A stretch of DNA of 64,000 bases from Holophagae bacterium (GTDB lineage: Bacteria; Acidobacteriota; Holophagae; Acanthopleuribacterales; Acanthopleuribacteraceae). This document shows positions 25,947 to 35,186 of the stretch, piece by piece. The first letter of the stretch is position 1, and the number at the start of each line of letters is the position of its first letter. The position numbers and the translations under genes are program-made. The DNA lies in assembly GCA_029263455.1 (NCBI GenBank), contig JAJCXM010000005.1, forward strand, positions 62,001 through 126,000. The letters are read 5' to 3'. Under the pieces are notes generated by a model. The model was not told the DNA's origin and made no database searches. It saw only the letters and a program-made list of their open reading frames with translations.

Positions 25947-27237
25947 CTTCCAAGTAGGAGTTGATAAGTGCAGCAGAGAGACCTTGCGGAGGCGTTTCTA
26001 GCACCAAAACACCCTTCGACTTAAGGTCCGCAAGCACCTTACGTTTCCATTCTCCGATCTGAGCAGCTGCCGCCAACTCGTAAAAGGATTTCTCTGTGTC
26101 CACCGGCTGTGAAATGACTTGCTGTAAAGCCGGATCTTCGTAACTCACACATAGAGGCAAATGCTTTCCGGTGAGTTGCGTCAAGTGGGTACTGACGCGA
26201 TCGGCATTCACTTCATCAAGAATATGGGTAATAAGAATCAGCAAGGCTCTTTTCTTAAATGTACCGGCAACTTTTAGAAAGGCTTGGTCAAAATGAGTCT
26301 CTTCATGGCGAGGGAAAAGGTCATAGCTCGCATGAATCAAATGTTTAAGGTGGTTCATGCCACCCTTGACTGGCACCTGCGCCATTAAGTTACTGGCAAA
26401 AGCCAACATACCCACACGGTCACCTTGCTTTAAAGCGATGTGACTCATCAATAAACTCGCATTAATACTGTGATCCAAGAGCGATAGGTCATCTTCTACA
26501 GAAGTCATCATGCGCCCACAATCCAGCATGATAATGATGTTCTGGTTTTCTTCTTGTCGATATGACCTGACGGTTAAGGATCTTCGTTTGGCGGTTGCTT
26601 TCCAGTCGATGTCTCGATACTCATCGCCCTTGATGTAATCACGCAAGCGGTCAAATTCTTGGTCGCCTCCCAGTCGCTTCACTTTCTTGACGCCCATCAT
26701 GCCTTCACGATTTGCTCGTGCCAATAGGCGGAACGATTCGAGGCGGCGCAGATTAGGATAGACTTTTACGTGCGTCTCGTTAGCGAGCCAAATCGAGCGG
26801 CGCCAGAAACCACGAGCTGTTCCCGCCAGTAAACATGTACCTGTCACTTCATGGCTACCTCGACGCAATGGTTTCACTTGGTAGGGCAACACCACGCGTT
26901 CACGACCGATGACATCAAATTCATGGGGTAGATCTTTGACCTCAAAACTAACCGGCAACTTCTCCCAAATCGACAGAACCATAGGTTTTGGTGAACTGAT
27001 ATCCAATCTCAGTTCCGCATCATGCCAATGGTCATGTGACATGACTTTGGGCATGGTGCGCTGACTGCTAAACCAGTGGACTCTTGGCATAGAGGCGAGG
27101 TCCCATATCCAGATCAAAAGGATCAGGCCATCAATAGCCAGAATGGCCGGTAGCAAAGATGGCCATCCAACCAACAGTAAGCTCAGTACTGCGGGAAAGG
27201 CGGCACTCAACACCAGTCGCCTGGTGGGATAAATCAT
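25924..27237 (-). CDS. DUF58 domain protein (MoxR partner)
   Basis: 437 residues. Two membrane segments lie at the N-terminus (residues 8-45). The DUF58 signature is at about 205-240: GDQEFDRLRDYIKGDEYRDI, continuing to DWKATAKR. A von Willebrand A-like fold follows, with a modified MIDAS start (IIIMLDCGRMM). DUF58 proteins are encoded beside MoxR ATPases and are thought to act in MoxR-assisted maturation or envelope processes. The start ATG overlaps the MoxR stop by 4 nt. It is the last gene of the eight-gene operon and ends against the convergent kinase. Confidence 0.93.
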   Translation of the reverse strand: MIYPTRRLVLSAAFPAVLSLLLVGWPSLLPAILAIDGLILLIWIWDLASMPRVHWFSSQRTMPKVMSHDHWHDAELRLDISSPKPMVLSIWEKLPVSFEVKDLPHEFDVIGRERVVLPYQVKPLRRGSHEVTGTCLLAGTARGFWRRSIWLANETHVKVYPNLRRLESFRLLARANREGMMGVKKVKRLGGDQEFDRLRDYIKGDEYRDIDWKATAKRRSLTVRSYRQEENQNIIIMLDCGRMMTSVEDDLSLLDHSINASLLMSHIALKQGDRVGMLAFASNLMAQVPVKGGMNHLKHLIHASYDLFPRHEETHFDQAFLKVAGTFKKRALLILITHILDEVNADRVSTHLTQLTGKHLPLCVSYEDPALQQVISQPVDTEKSFYELAAAAQIGEWKRKVLADLKSKGVLVLETPPQGLSAALINSYLEVKARHLL

Positions 27238-28220
27238 CGTGGAATATCGACTTCGTTCATGACTTTACGCAGGACCTGATCAACCGTTTGACCTTCGATT
27301 TCTGCTTCGGGTGACAAAACCACGCGATGTCTAAAAGTTGGCAACGCCAAGTCAACGACGTCGTCAGGCACTACATAACTGCGATTGCGGATGGCGGCTA
27401 AGGTTCTGGACCCTTGGATCAACGTAATGCCAGCTCGAGGTGATGCACCTTGATATATGTCGTCCCATTCACGCGTCTTCCTAACCAGGCGCGCAATGTA
27501 ATCAATCATGGTTTGATCGATTCTGACCTTGCTCGTCATTTGACGTATGGAGGCCAGTTTTTCTTTGCTGACAACCGGCTTTAAGTCCGTTTCAAGCCGC
27601 TCTATTGGGCCCTTCGACGTTAGAAAATGACGCAGGATGTCTATTTCATCGGTTAAGTCAGGGTACGGTATCAGGAATTTGAACATGAAACGGTCTAACT
27701 GCGCCTCAGGCAATGCATAGGTGCCTTCCGTTTCCAAGGGGTTCTGAGTTGCGATAACCAAGAAGGGTTCCGGCAATTTGTAACGCTTGCCATCTACGGT
27801 CACCTGGCGTTCCTGCATGACCTCCAATAACGACGCATGTGTCTTGGCAGGTGATCGATTAATCTCATCCGCCAAAACGATATGGCTGAATACAGGGCCC
27901 GGATGAAACTTGAATTCACTGGACCGCTCATCAAATACATGGGTTCCCGTAATATCGGACGGCATCAAATCAGGCGTGAACTGAATACGTTTGAACGTAC
28001 ACCCCAACACCTTCCCCAGAGCCCTTGCAAGTAACGTTTTACCTAAGCCTGGAACCCCTTCCACAAGTACATGACCACCTGAAAGCAGGGCAACCAACAC
28101 CCCTTCGAAAATTTCTTCCTGCCCAACAAACACTTTACGTACTTCACCTGATACGGCATCGAATAGTTGCTTAATGGGATTGCCAGGCTGCGGGGCCGCC
28201 GGTATTTGGATGTCGTTCAT
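27234..28220 (-). CDS. MoxR-family AAA+ ATPase
   Basis: 328 residues. Walker A is GVPGLGKTLLARAL at about residues 55-68. Walker B is VLADEINRSPAKTHASLLEVM, here given as DEIN within that stretch. Sensor 1 is in VIATQNPLETEGTY and the C-terminal lid contains SPRAGITLIQGSRTLAAI. MoxR proteins are chaperone-like ATPases that work with vWA-type partners, here the downstream DUF58 protein, with 4-nt overlaps on both sides. The regulated target is unknown; the membrane partners in the operon suggest an envelope or stress function. Confidence 0.96.
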   Translation of the reverse strand: MNDIQIPAAPQPGNPIKQLFDAVSGEVRKVFVGQEEIFEGVLVALLSGGHVLVEGVPGLGKTLLARALGKVLGCTFKRIQFTPDLMPSDITGTHVFDERSSEFKFHPGPVFSHIVLADEINRSPAKTHASLLEVMQERQVTVDGKRYKLPEPFLVIATQNPLETEGTYALPEAQLDRFMFKFLIPYPDLTDEIDILRHFLTSKGPIERLETDLKPVVSKEKLASIRQMTSKVRIDQTMIDYIARLVRKTREWDDIYQGASPRAGITLIQGSRTLAAIRNRSYVVPDDVVDLALPTFRHRVVLSPEAEIEGQTVDQVLRKVMNEVDIPR

Positions 28221-29305
28221 GTATGGTCCTCTCTTTTGCGAATTTCATTTAGAGCTTCATTAAGGCCATGTGGATGGGATGGGTTTTCACGCCACAGGAA
28301 TCGAGAAATGACAGCAAAGGCCACGTCTGCCCGTCCCGTGTCTTTCAACAGACGCGCGAAGGCATCAACATGTCTTCGAAACGAGATACTCTCTTGCACA
28401 CGTTCACGTTTGCCGTAACCGATGACGGGCGACATACGCCAAAAGAATAGCGCCAAAAGTATTAACCCTTGCAATGCGATCACACTAATCGGGAACACGG
28501 CTAGAAAATGGCTAATGCCCAAATCGTCGGCGCTCTGAGATCCATGGGTGAATGGGAAGTCAATGATCGTGGCCTCATCACCAAATGGAAAGGAACTCAA
28601 TAGCTCATTCAAGGAATCGCGCCCGTCCTCACGTACCAGAGCATAGTTCATGAACAAGTATGGATTGGCCACCAATACGACGCCTTCCGGTTGATCCGTT
28701 TCCTTGCTTGAATATTGGACCAGAGCGTAGTCGCTCGAATCCGTGTACAAGACACTTTCGAAGTCGGCTTCGGTACGCCAGAAAGCGTCAATAGGCACGG
28801 CCGCGAGCGAGTAGTCACCGTAGGCAACATTCAATATCTCGAAACGGCGCTCGGTGATCGGTTCCCGTTCAAAAGGGTAAACCTCAATATTTTGATTAGT
28901 GCGCGAAAACTGACGAGCCAAGAAGGCTTTCTGTTGATCGGGGTCCATATTTCGATCGCTGAAAAGTTCAAATTGACGTTGCCAAAACTCGGCATTATTC
29001 AGGTAGGTTGGGCAGATATAGAAAACCGCCGTTGGTTTCGTACTTTCGTCGACGTAAGTCATGAACTCATCAAAAACCGATTCACTCAAGCCCTGGCCAT
29101 ACTTATCAAAACAAAAGATTAGGTTAGCGTCTTCGTCACTTCTGAGAATGCTGGCATGTTTGACATCATAACCACTGGATTCCAGCACTGACTTGAACAG
29201 ACCTATACCGTTAATACTCTTGCCGTCAATCTCCGCATATGGGTGATCCGTCGGGTCGCTACATGCCACTACCATCACCAGCACCACCAACGCGAACCTA
29301 TACAT
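28217..29305 (-). CDS. DUF4350-type membrane-anchored protein
   Basis: 362 residues. The N-terminus MYRFALVVLVMVVACSD is a signal peptide with a possible lipobox (VVAC). Residues 30-230 resemble the DUF4350 (GATase-like) domain found in MoxR/DUF58 operons, including the GLFKSVLESSGYDVKHAS stretch. A membrane segment near residues 275-295 (FLAVFPISVIALQGLILLALFF) is followed by a cytoplasmic tail with FRRHVDAFARLLKDTGRADVA. It sits between the DUF4129-like gene and moxR with overlapping ends. Its role is probably as a scaffold or ligand-binding partner of the MoxR system. Confidence 0.8.
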   Translation of the reverse strand: MYRFALVVLVMVVACSDPTDHPYAEIDGKSINGIGLFKSVLESSGYDVKHASILRSDEDANLIFCFDKYGQGLSESVFDEFMTYVDESTKPTAVFYICPTYLNNAEFWQRQFELFSDRNMDPDQQKAFLARQFSRTNQNIEVYPFEREPITERRFEILNVAYGDYSLAAVPIDAFWRTEADFESVLYTDSSDYALVQYSSKETDQPEGVVLVANPYLFMNYALVREDGRDSLNELLSSFPFGDEATIIDFPFTHGSQSADDLGISHFLAVFPISVIALQGLILLALFFWRMSPVIGYGKRERVQESISFRRHVDAFARLLKDTGRADVAFAVISRFLWRENPSHPHGLNEALNEIRKREDHT

Positions 29306-29981
29306 GGCTTTGCTCGCGGTGGATCAGGTTATATTCACCTAGCAACGTGTCCCACGCCTCTCCATCTTGTGGGTTTGGTCCAAAAAAGTGATCCTCAAAT
29401 CCGTGAACCAGCTTCTTGAAAAACGATTGGTTGGCATGATTGCCCAACTCTCGAATATAGGTGTAATTGGTCTTACTACGATCAAGCACCAATAGGTGAC
29501 TGGCGTCAAAGGTCAAGAGAACATGCCCAAACAAAAAAGCAAAGGCCTCGCGAATATGACCCCCTTTGCGTGCTTGTTTCGCCAACATCAGTAAATCACC
29601 TTGTGTATCGCGCAATTCATCGGGTAATAGATGGCGTCGCAATTTCACAAACTCTTGCTGCGTTTGTTCTTCAACATCGAATTCTACTAAGCGGCGTGCT
29701 CTGATAATGGTTAGCACGATCACAGCAAACAGACCAATGATCACAAGGACAGCAACCACCTTGGCCAGAAATATGGCCGTCTCCGCTATCAGGGGAAAAG
29801 ATGTGAATCCATCTTGTCTGTCCCGCTTCTTTTTGGGCAGGTCAACGCGCTTGATGTCGTTATTCTTGTTGTCCCACCAAGTATCACTGTGGCGTTTAAG
29901 TGCTGACTCGACTTGGGCCTGATCGGGTATTTCGGGCTGAGGATCTTGCCAAAAGACCAGGCATAACAAAGGCCAAATCAT
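29298..29981 (-). CDS. DUF4129-type membrane protein
   Basis: 227 residues when started at the ATG at 29981, which overlaps the upstream stop in ATGA. A hydrophobic N-terminus (MIWPLLCLVFW) is followed by a charged linker, and one membrane span lies at about 75-100 (VVAVLVIIGLFAVIVLTII). The C-terminal helical domain reads LAKQARKGGHIREAFAFLF and then KTNYTYIREL, the usual DUF4129 pattern. DUF4129 proteins belong to the same conserved operon type as MoxR, DUF58 and DUF4350. The biochemical function is unknown. Confidence 0.82.
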   Translation of the reverse strand: MIWPLLCLVFWQDPQPEIPDQAQVESALKRHSDTWWDNKNNDIKRVDLPKKKRDRQDGFTSFPLIAETAIFLAKVVAVLVIIGLFAVIVLTIIRARRLVEFDVEEQTQQEFVKLRRHLLPDELRDTQGDLLMLAKQARKGGHIREAFAFLFGHVLLTFDASHLLVLDRSKTNYTYIRELGNHANQSFFKKLVHGFEDHFFGPNPQDGEAWDTLLGEYNLIHREQSHV

Positions 29982-30733
29982 GACTGACCCGCCATACGTA
30001 GCTCGAGACTTAAGTCCCAACCCTCACGTGTAGTCCGAACGTCGATGTAATCGAAAAAGAACACCACATACCAGTAGGAAATCAACATCGTGGCGACTAA
30101 GTGAATCAGTACAAGGTTGGGCATGGGTAAATCTAGTTGGCCAAAGGCAAAATCACCTAATATCGTACCTAGCATCCAGGCATAGGTGTACATGGCACCG
30201 AGCGCGGAGACAAACGCGACAAAGTAGAGCGTCACCGTGAGACCCGTACCGTGCAAATCATGCGCTTGCAAGAAGCGCATGCGCTCGCGCTTCTTTCGAC
30301 TCTTGAGTTGTTCTAATAAACCCGTTTCAATTGAGAAGCGATAGCGGAATTGATAAATCAAGAAACCCAAGGGAATTACATATAGGATGGGCCGTATGAT
30401 GAAGAACTCGAGAAAGAGTTGCGGGTAGGCACGCCATGCCCGTTTCAGGGCTGAAACCGCTTGCGGGTCTACTTCAAAAACCAGGTCAGCGGTATATATA
30501 ACCAACGGTACACTCAGGATCGGCGCTTCTAAGATTAATAGTAGAACTGATACGACGACGTCCCATTCGAGCAGCGTCACCAAGGCCCAATTGATAATCA
30601 TCAATGGAACGCCCAAAGAGACACAAATTAACCCATAGCTCATGAGTTGCTGTCTGATGGCGAGCAACGCCAAATCCATGACTTCAAACATAGATCGTGG
30701 TCTTAAGCGAAAGCGGATCTCCTCAATCTGCAT
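29978..30733 (-). CDS. Multi-pass membrane protein of the MoxR operon
   Basis: 251 residues with about five hydrophobic stretches (for example LVTLLEWDVVVSVLLLILEA and LGFLIYQFRYRF). No catalytic motif is visible. The start ATG overlaps the end of the SpoIIM-like gene by 11 nt and the stop overlaps the DUF4129-like gene by 4 nt, so it is firmly part of the operon. Proteins in this position in Acidobacteriota and Myxococcota MoxR operons are usually annotated hypothetical. I do not recognise a family. Confidence 0.78.
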   Translation of the reverse strand: MQIEEIRFRLRPRSMFEVMDLALLAIRQQLMSYGLICVSLGVPLMIINWALVTLLEWDVVVSVLLLILEAPILSVPLVIYTADLVFEVDPQAVSALKRAWRAYPQLFLEFFIIRPILYVIPLGFLIYQFRYRFSIETGLLEQLKSRKKRERMRFLQAHDLHGTGLTVTLYFVAFVSALGAMYTYAWMLGTILGDFAFGQLDLPMPNLVLIHLVATMLISYWYVVFFFDYIDVRTTREGWDLSLELRMAGQS

Positions 30734-31676
30734 GCGGCTTAATCCTTAACCGCGGTAACTGAAAGTAAATCACAATTAGAATCGTGAAAAAGATCATCAC
30801 CAGTGCTTTGACACCTAGAGGCAGACTAGAGGGAGAAACAAAGCCCTCAATAAAGGCTGCTCCAGAGATCATGACGGCGGCCAATAACACCATCGCTAAA
30901 ACCTCAGGCATCGAGTTTTGCAGCGAACGAATACGACTTTCTCCGTTCGTCTCGATAAGTCCATAGCCCATTCGCAAACCTGCTGCGCCAGAAACACATA
31001 TGCCCGTCAGTTCCAATGGCCCATGCGCCAAGACAAATTCGCCAAAGTTACCCGCGTAGGGGCCACTCAACATGTAGCCAAACACACTACCCAATAGGAC
31101 GCCATTATAGAGAAGCGTATACACGCTACCTATGCCCAATAACAAACCTGACGCGAAACATTGCAGCGCGATAGAGACATTGTGGTAGACGTAAAAACTG
31201 GTGCCTGCACCACCCTCGAAAATCGAGCGTTGTTCAAAACCAGTAGCATACATTTCGTCCATATGGGCCATCATCATGGGTCCGAGAACCGATTCAGCAA
31301 ATTCACGATTTACAAAAGCCAAAAGGCCACACAGCAGAAAAGGCAACCAGAAAAGGGCAGCGGCAATGCGAAAGAAACGGTTGCGAAACATGAGTTGGGG
31401 CAGGTGCTGAAAAAAGTAATATCGCCAGTTGATCCATGACCATTTGAGCTTGCCATAAAATTTGGCGTGAGCCCGACCGACAAGTTCGTGAAGGTACTGA
31501 AGCGTCGCTTCCGGCACATGATAGGCGCTAGCCAGCGACAGATCCGTGCAAACTGAACGGTAGAGTTGCGCAAAGGCAATGGCGTCACTGGCACTGAATT
31601 GCGACCTTTTCTTTGCCAACAAATTTTCCAGTCGCTGCCACTCTTTTTTTCGTTCAGCCAGCTTGTATAAACTCAT
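30723..31676 (-). CDS. Stage II sporulation protein M-like (SpoIIM/DUF95) membrane protein
   Basis: About 317 residues from the ATG at 31676, overlapping the RDD stop in ATGA; a longer frame exists upstream. A helical soluble N-terminal region (residues 1-90) precedes five or six membrane segments. The SpoIIM signature region contains VSIALQCFASGLLLGIGSVY, GVLLGSVFGYML and EFVLAHGPLELTGICVSGAA. The homologue is needed for engulfment in endospore formers, but the wider family is found in non-sporulating bacteria next to RDD and MoxR genes, as here. No spore function is implied. Confidence 0.9.
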   Translation of the reverse strand: MSLYKLAERKKEWQRLENLLAKKRSQFSASDAIAFAQLYRSVCTDLSLASAYHVPEATLQYLHELVGRAHAKFYGKLKWSWINWRYYFFQHLPQLMFRNRFFRIAAALFWLPFLLCGLLAFVNREFAESVLGPMMMAHMDEMYATGFEQRSIFEGGAGTSFYVYHNVSIALQCFASGLLLGIGSVYTLLYNGVLLGSVFGYMLSGPYAGNFGEFVLAHGPLELTGICVSGAAGLRMGYGLIETNGESRIRSLQNSMPEVLAMVLLAAVMISGAAFIEGFVSPSSLPLGVKALVMIFFTILIVIYFQLPRLRIKPHAD

Positions 31677-32461
31677 CGTTGTTTCCCAAAGAGCCGCGCG
31701 TGAACCAGACATAAGAGTTCATCGTGGGACGCTATTCCCTCAATCGCAAACCGTTTGCGTATAGCGCTGGCTAACGGTTTGGCCAGCTCCTCCTGACGCA
31801 TATCACCGAAAGTGGTACGGCGCTGAACATAAGCGACCAAAGCGGCTGCTTGCTGACGAGATAAAGCCAAGCCCTTGGGAAGAGAACTTACTTTTGCGGC
31901 ATCCAAGTCAGCAGCGGCGGCAATGTCATGTTGTCGCGCGAAACGTTCTTTAACAACCAGCGTATTGGCCGCCAAATCACCCAAGCGCTGGTTACGGCGG
32001 GACAGAAATACGCTGGCGAAACCCAAGGCGTAGAACGGAAATATCGAGAAACTACCGATTCCGCCAACACTAGGCATCATATCTACGACTCGCAATAAGT
32101 TACGTACTACCGCTTGCTTCATATGGACAGGCGTACCTTCGGCTGAAACCACGCGCAACTTCAAAAAAGCCTTACCCGGTGTCCGTCCATGCCACAGACC
32201 TTCAAATAACATGAAATAGGTCCAAGCCATGAAGACGCCAATCAGTATTGAGCTAGAAATGAGAAACGAGAAAAAACCTTCACCGCCAATTGCGCCGACG
32301 AAACCTGAGCCTAGTACGATCACAAACATGGTCAAAACAATGATGACATGGTCAATGGCACAGGCAATCATGCGCTCAAACGAGCCCGCCAAATAGAAGC
32401 GAAATTCGGTGTGTTCTGGTGTATGGACCATGAACACGGTGTCCAAGGTTTCGGATCTCAT
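31673..32461 (-). CDS. RDD-family membrane protein
   Basis: About 262 residues from the ATG at 32461, 8 nt after the preceding stop. RDD domain: FYLAGSFERMIACAIDHVII carries the Arg and Asp of the family name, followed by further membrane segments and the Gly-rich loop WHGRTPGKAFLKLRVV. The C-terminal 100 residues are soluble and helical (RQQAAALVAYVQRR). RDD proteins are thought to be small transporters or membrane partners. It is paired with the SpoIIM-like gene by a 4-nt overlap, a common arrangement. Confidence 0.9.
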   Translation of the reverse strand: MRSETLDTVFMVHTPEHTEFRFYLAGSFERMIACAIDHVIIVLTMFVIVLGSGFVGAIGGEGFFSFLISSSILIGVFMAWTYFMLFEGLWHGRTPGKAFLKLRVVSAEGTPVHMKQAVVRNLLRVVDMMPSVGGIGSFSIFPFYALGFASVFLSRRNQRLGDLAANTLVVKERFARQHDIAAAADLDAAKVSSLPKGLALSRQQAAALVAYVQRRTTFGDMRQEELAKPLASAIRKRFAIEGIASHDELLCLVHARLFGKQR

Positions 32462-32469
32462 AATCGACG

Positions 32470-33300
32470 TCAATAAAACGCAATGATACGCGGGCAATAA
32501 TTCAATTTGAGCTCATCGGAAAGCGTCATGACATCCAACAAGACTTCATTCAATGTGTTGGCGTCCACCACTTCAAAGCGAGACCAACGACCATCCAATC
32601 TATCCATCAGATCCATGGCGGGTCCATAGGGGCTTTGGCCCGGGTCAGGGATTCGGAAAACAAATTCTAACTTGGCAGAGTGACCACGATCCTGCGCTGA
32701 TCCTACGATCTCAACTGACTTGAGTCGCTTAGCTCGTCGGCTATCGCCTACTTTCCAGGCATTGAGCATGGGTATCTCGTTTCGTTTTTTGAACACCTGA
32801 CCATTACCGCGGTCGGCATCCCACCAGCCATTGTGCGTTACCGATGCACCATCATGGAAATGTAATGTTACAGAACGTAAACGTATGGTTCGACTAGCTT
32901 TAAACTGCAAACCGAAAATGAACATATTGGGACTGGCCACATCAAAACGGACCGTTTTAAAGTTCCAGCGTCCTTGTGTCTTGTTCTCCTTAGGCAAATG
33001 AGGATCCATGCCAAAAATAGAGCGATTGTCCACATCAAGATCAAATGTGTGGCGCGTCGTCGGGTCGACTCGTGCACCGGCATTGTTTTCCACGGTTGCC
33101 CTAAGATGTCGCAGATCATCAATCAATTCGTTCAAGTGAGACAAACGAAGACCCCGGTTGTGATCGCTTATGCCGCGTTCGAGCCGACTACACAGTTGTT
33201 CAAAATCGCGATCAACATCGCGGTTGGTACGCACGACGTTTCTTTGCCCAATCCCGTACTGGCTGACGATACCGATCAGACATAATATCCAGGCTCTCAT
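32470..33300 (-). CDS. Exported protein of unknown function, first gene of the MoxR operon
   Basis: About 276 residues from the ATG at 33300 (MRAWILCLIGIVSQYGIGQ), a clear signal peptide. A helical stretch (residues 25-75) is followed by a beta-rich domain with repeated motifs such as FKTVRFDVASPNMFIFGLQF and RSVTLHFHDGASVTHNGWWD, suggesting a galactose-binding-like or jelly-roll fold. No catalytic residues are recognised. It lies 8 nt upstream of the RDD gene. GGAGG-like sequence precedes the start. It may be an extracellular ligand-binding component of the operon. Confidence 0.75.
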   Translation of the reverse strand: MRAWILCLIGIVSQYGIGQRNVVRTNRDVDRDFEQLCSRLERGISDHNRGLRLSHLNELIDDLRHLRATVENNAGARVDPTTRHTFDLDVDNRSIFGMDPHLPKENKTQGRWNFKTVRFDVASPNMFIFGLQFKASRTIRLRSVTLHFHDGASVTHNGWWDADRGNGQVFKKRNEIPMLNAWKVGDSRRAKRLKSVEIVGSAQDRGHSAKLEFVFRIPDPGQSPYGPAMDLMDRLDGRWSRFEVVDANTLNEVLLDVMTLSDELKLNYCPRIIAFY

Positions 33301-33443
33301 GGTCCCCTCCTTAGTAAATAGCAAGTCCCTTTTTGACCATACATAGCCCGTAAAGTCAACCTTCCCCTATCTTCGGCCATGTTTGGTCACACCTTCAGGA
33401 AAAACCGATTCTCAGGATTAAACGGGTTACTAGGTCTGCTCAA

Positions 33444-34961
33444 TCACGGTGGGCATGTAGACACGCGCCATAGACAAATCTTCAAGCCGTCTCGATTAAG
33501 GTCAATCGTGTCTATCAATTCGAAACAAGCAGTCGACCCCATGTTAAGGCGCTGATTGAGTGTCAAGGTACTTGAGATATCGGCGATCCATGTGATCTTC
33601 TCTTCAAGTAAATAGCGATCCAAGTTTTTGCCTTGCTGAGCCCTAATCGCAGAATGATTCACGAGACCATCTATATTCACCACACGATTACGTGGCCAGC
33701 ACGCAGCGCCTAAGTATCCCGAATTGAAGGCCGCAACCACGTCTCCTTCAGGAACCAAACGCTGAACCAGTCTGGTGCTACCCGTAATCCAGGCTAAGTC
33801 TCGAAGTTTAGGTTTAGCATATTCGAGCTGGGCCAAGGACAAGCAAACAACCAGCCACGCGCCAGCGACGATACGGGACTTGGACTCAAATGTATTGCTG
33901 GCATCGACGATAAGGCCTGCAGCAAATAAGGTCTGCGCCAGTACGATAGGCATCAAATACCATGGCTGCACAAAAATAATCGTCATCAAATAGACGGGAA
34001 GCAATAGCAGCCCAGAAACCCACAACGGCCACATCGCCTTTAAGACAAGAACCGTCGACAAACTAGCTATGCGCACACGACGTGTCAAGATCAATCCGGC
34101 AGCCAGTGCGGCCAAAATGAGCGACACGGGAAAGACCTTGGCGCGCGAACCAATGAGAAACCAGGTCGCTGATCTCAGCGACCGACCACGCGCCAGCCAT
34201 ATGCCTAATTCACCTTCCCCCATGTCTTCGACAATGCGCCTTGCCTGCGTGTGTTTCGCTTTGCCGGAATCGGGCACGATTGATCCCGTGGCGTGCTGAC
34301 AGGCAAGAAACCAAGGGGCCGTCACCATGATGACCACCAGGCTCATGGCAGCCAGTCCTTTAACGGCAGCCAGTCGATATCGTAGTAGAAGCGAGATGCC
34401 GAACATCGCGCCCAGACTGAAATGATCGATTCGAGCTAGCACGCCAATGCCAATAAAGAGACCTAACCACACGTAGCCCTTATTGGCCGCATACACTCGT
34501 CGCCAAGCTATTAGTGACCAGATCCAGCACAATGCCGCCAACGATGCCTCAGTGCCCAGCCACTCTAGAATGAGGATTTTCGGGTGCAATACCCATATAA
34601 CAGCTGAACACATGGCCAAACGTCTAGCGTTCTTGTGGGGGACTAAGCTGTGAACAAAGGGAATGAGACTAGCGCCAACAACCATGGACATCAGGGACGA
34701 AATACCGAAAACGATACGTACGGTCACGTCCGGAGCACCAGCCATTAAGCCGCCAAAAGGGGCCAGTATCAACATCCACAAAGGCTGGAATCCCGTGGTC
34801 GGGTGGACCCCGTCAAAACTCATCAGTTGATCGTTAAAAAAATGGACAGCTATTTGGGTGTAATAGAACATGTCGTCCGACCCAAATCGCTGCAACAACC
34901 AATCGGTCGAGTGAGAAATCAAGAAGATACGCATCAACAGCGCTAGCAAGAATGCCAGCAA
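33444..34961 (-). CDS. Polytopic membrane protein, GT39/GT-C-like glycosyltransferase
   Basis: 505 residues from a TTG; ATG at 34934 is an alternative. About ten to eleven membrane segments, with an early acidic loop QRFGSDDMFYYTQIAVHFF and HPTTGFQPLWMLILAPF, the layout of dolichyl-phosphate-mannose-type (GT-C) transferases where an Asp pair in the first loop is catalytic. A C-terminal soluble domain follows (VPEGDVVAAFNSGYLGAAC). Such enzymes move sugars from lipid carriers onto proteins or glycolipids outside the membrane. The substrate is unknown. It is separate from the MoxR operon by about 140 nt, with no partner gene. Confidence 0.78.
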   Translation of the reverse strand: MLAFLLALLMRIFLISHSTDWLLQRFGSDDMFYYTQIAVHFFNDQLMSFDGVHPTTGFQPLWMLILAPFGGLMAGAPDVTVRIVFGISSLMSMVVGASLIPFVHSLVPHKNARRLAMCSAVIWVLHPKILILEWLGTEASLAALCWIWSLIAWRRVYAANKGYVWLGLFIGIGVLARIDHFSLGAMFGISLLLRYRLAAVKGLAAMSLVVIMVTAPWFLACQHATGSIVPDSGKAKHTQARRIVEDMGEGELGIWLARGRSLRSATWFLIGSRAKVFPVSLILAALAAGLILTRRVRIASLSTVLVLKAMWPLWVSGLLLLPVYLMTIIFVQPWYLMPIVLAQTLFAAGLIVDASNTFESKSRIVAGAWLVVCLSLAQLEYAKPKLRDLAWITGSTRLVQRLVPEGDVVAAFNSGYLGAACWPRNRVVNIDGLVNHSAIRAQQGKNLDRYLLEEKITWIADISSTLTLNQRLNMGSTACFELIDTIDLNRDGLKICLWRVSTCPP

Positions 34962-35186
34962 ACAAATTGTGCTTTCGCCATCGATGCCTTTACGGTTTAG
35001 GTTCTGAAAAATCTACCTACTCCCTGTCCCTATGATGGCGATCCTACCGTAAGCACATGAGCTTGTGATAGCAAACGTGTGTTGTAAGATGAAGAACATG
35101 AACAAGGGGGTCTTAAACCGACCATTCACATCAAGGCTTTCCTGTTCAACTTGCGCTTAATGTTCGCAGGGCTTAAGGGGTACATC

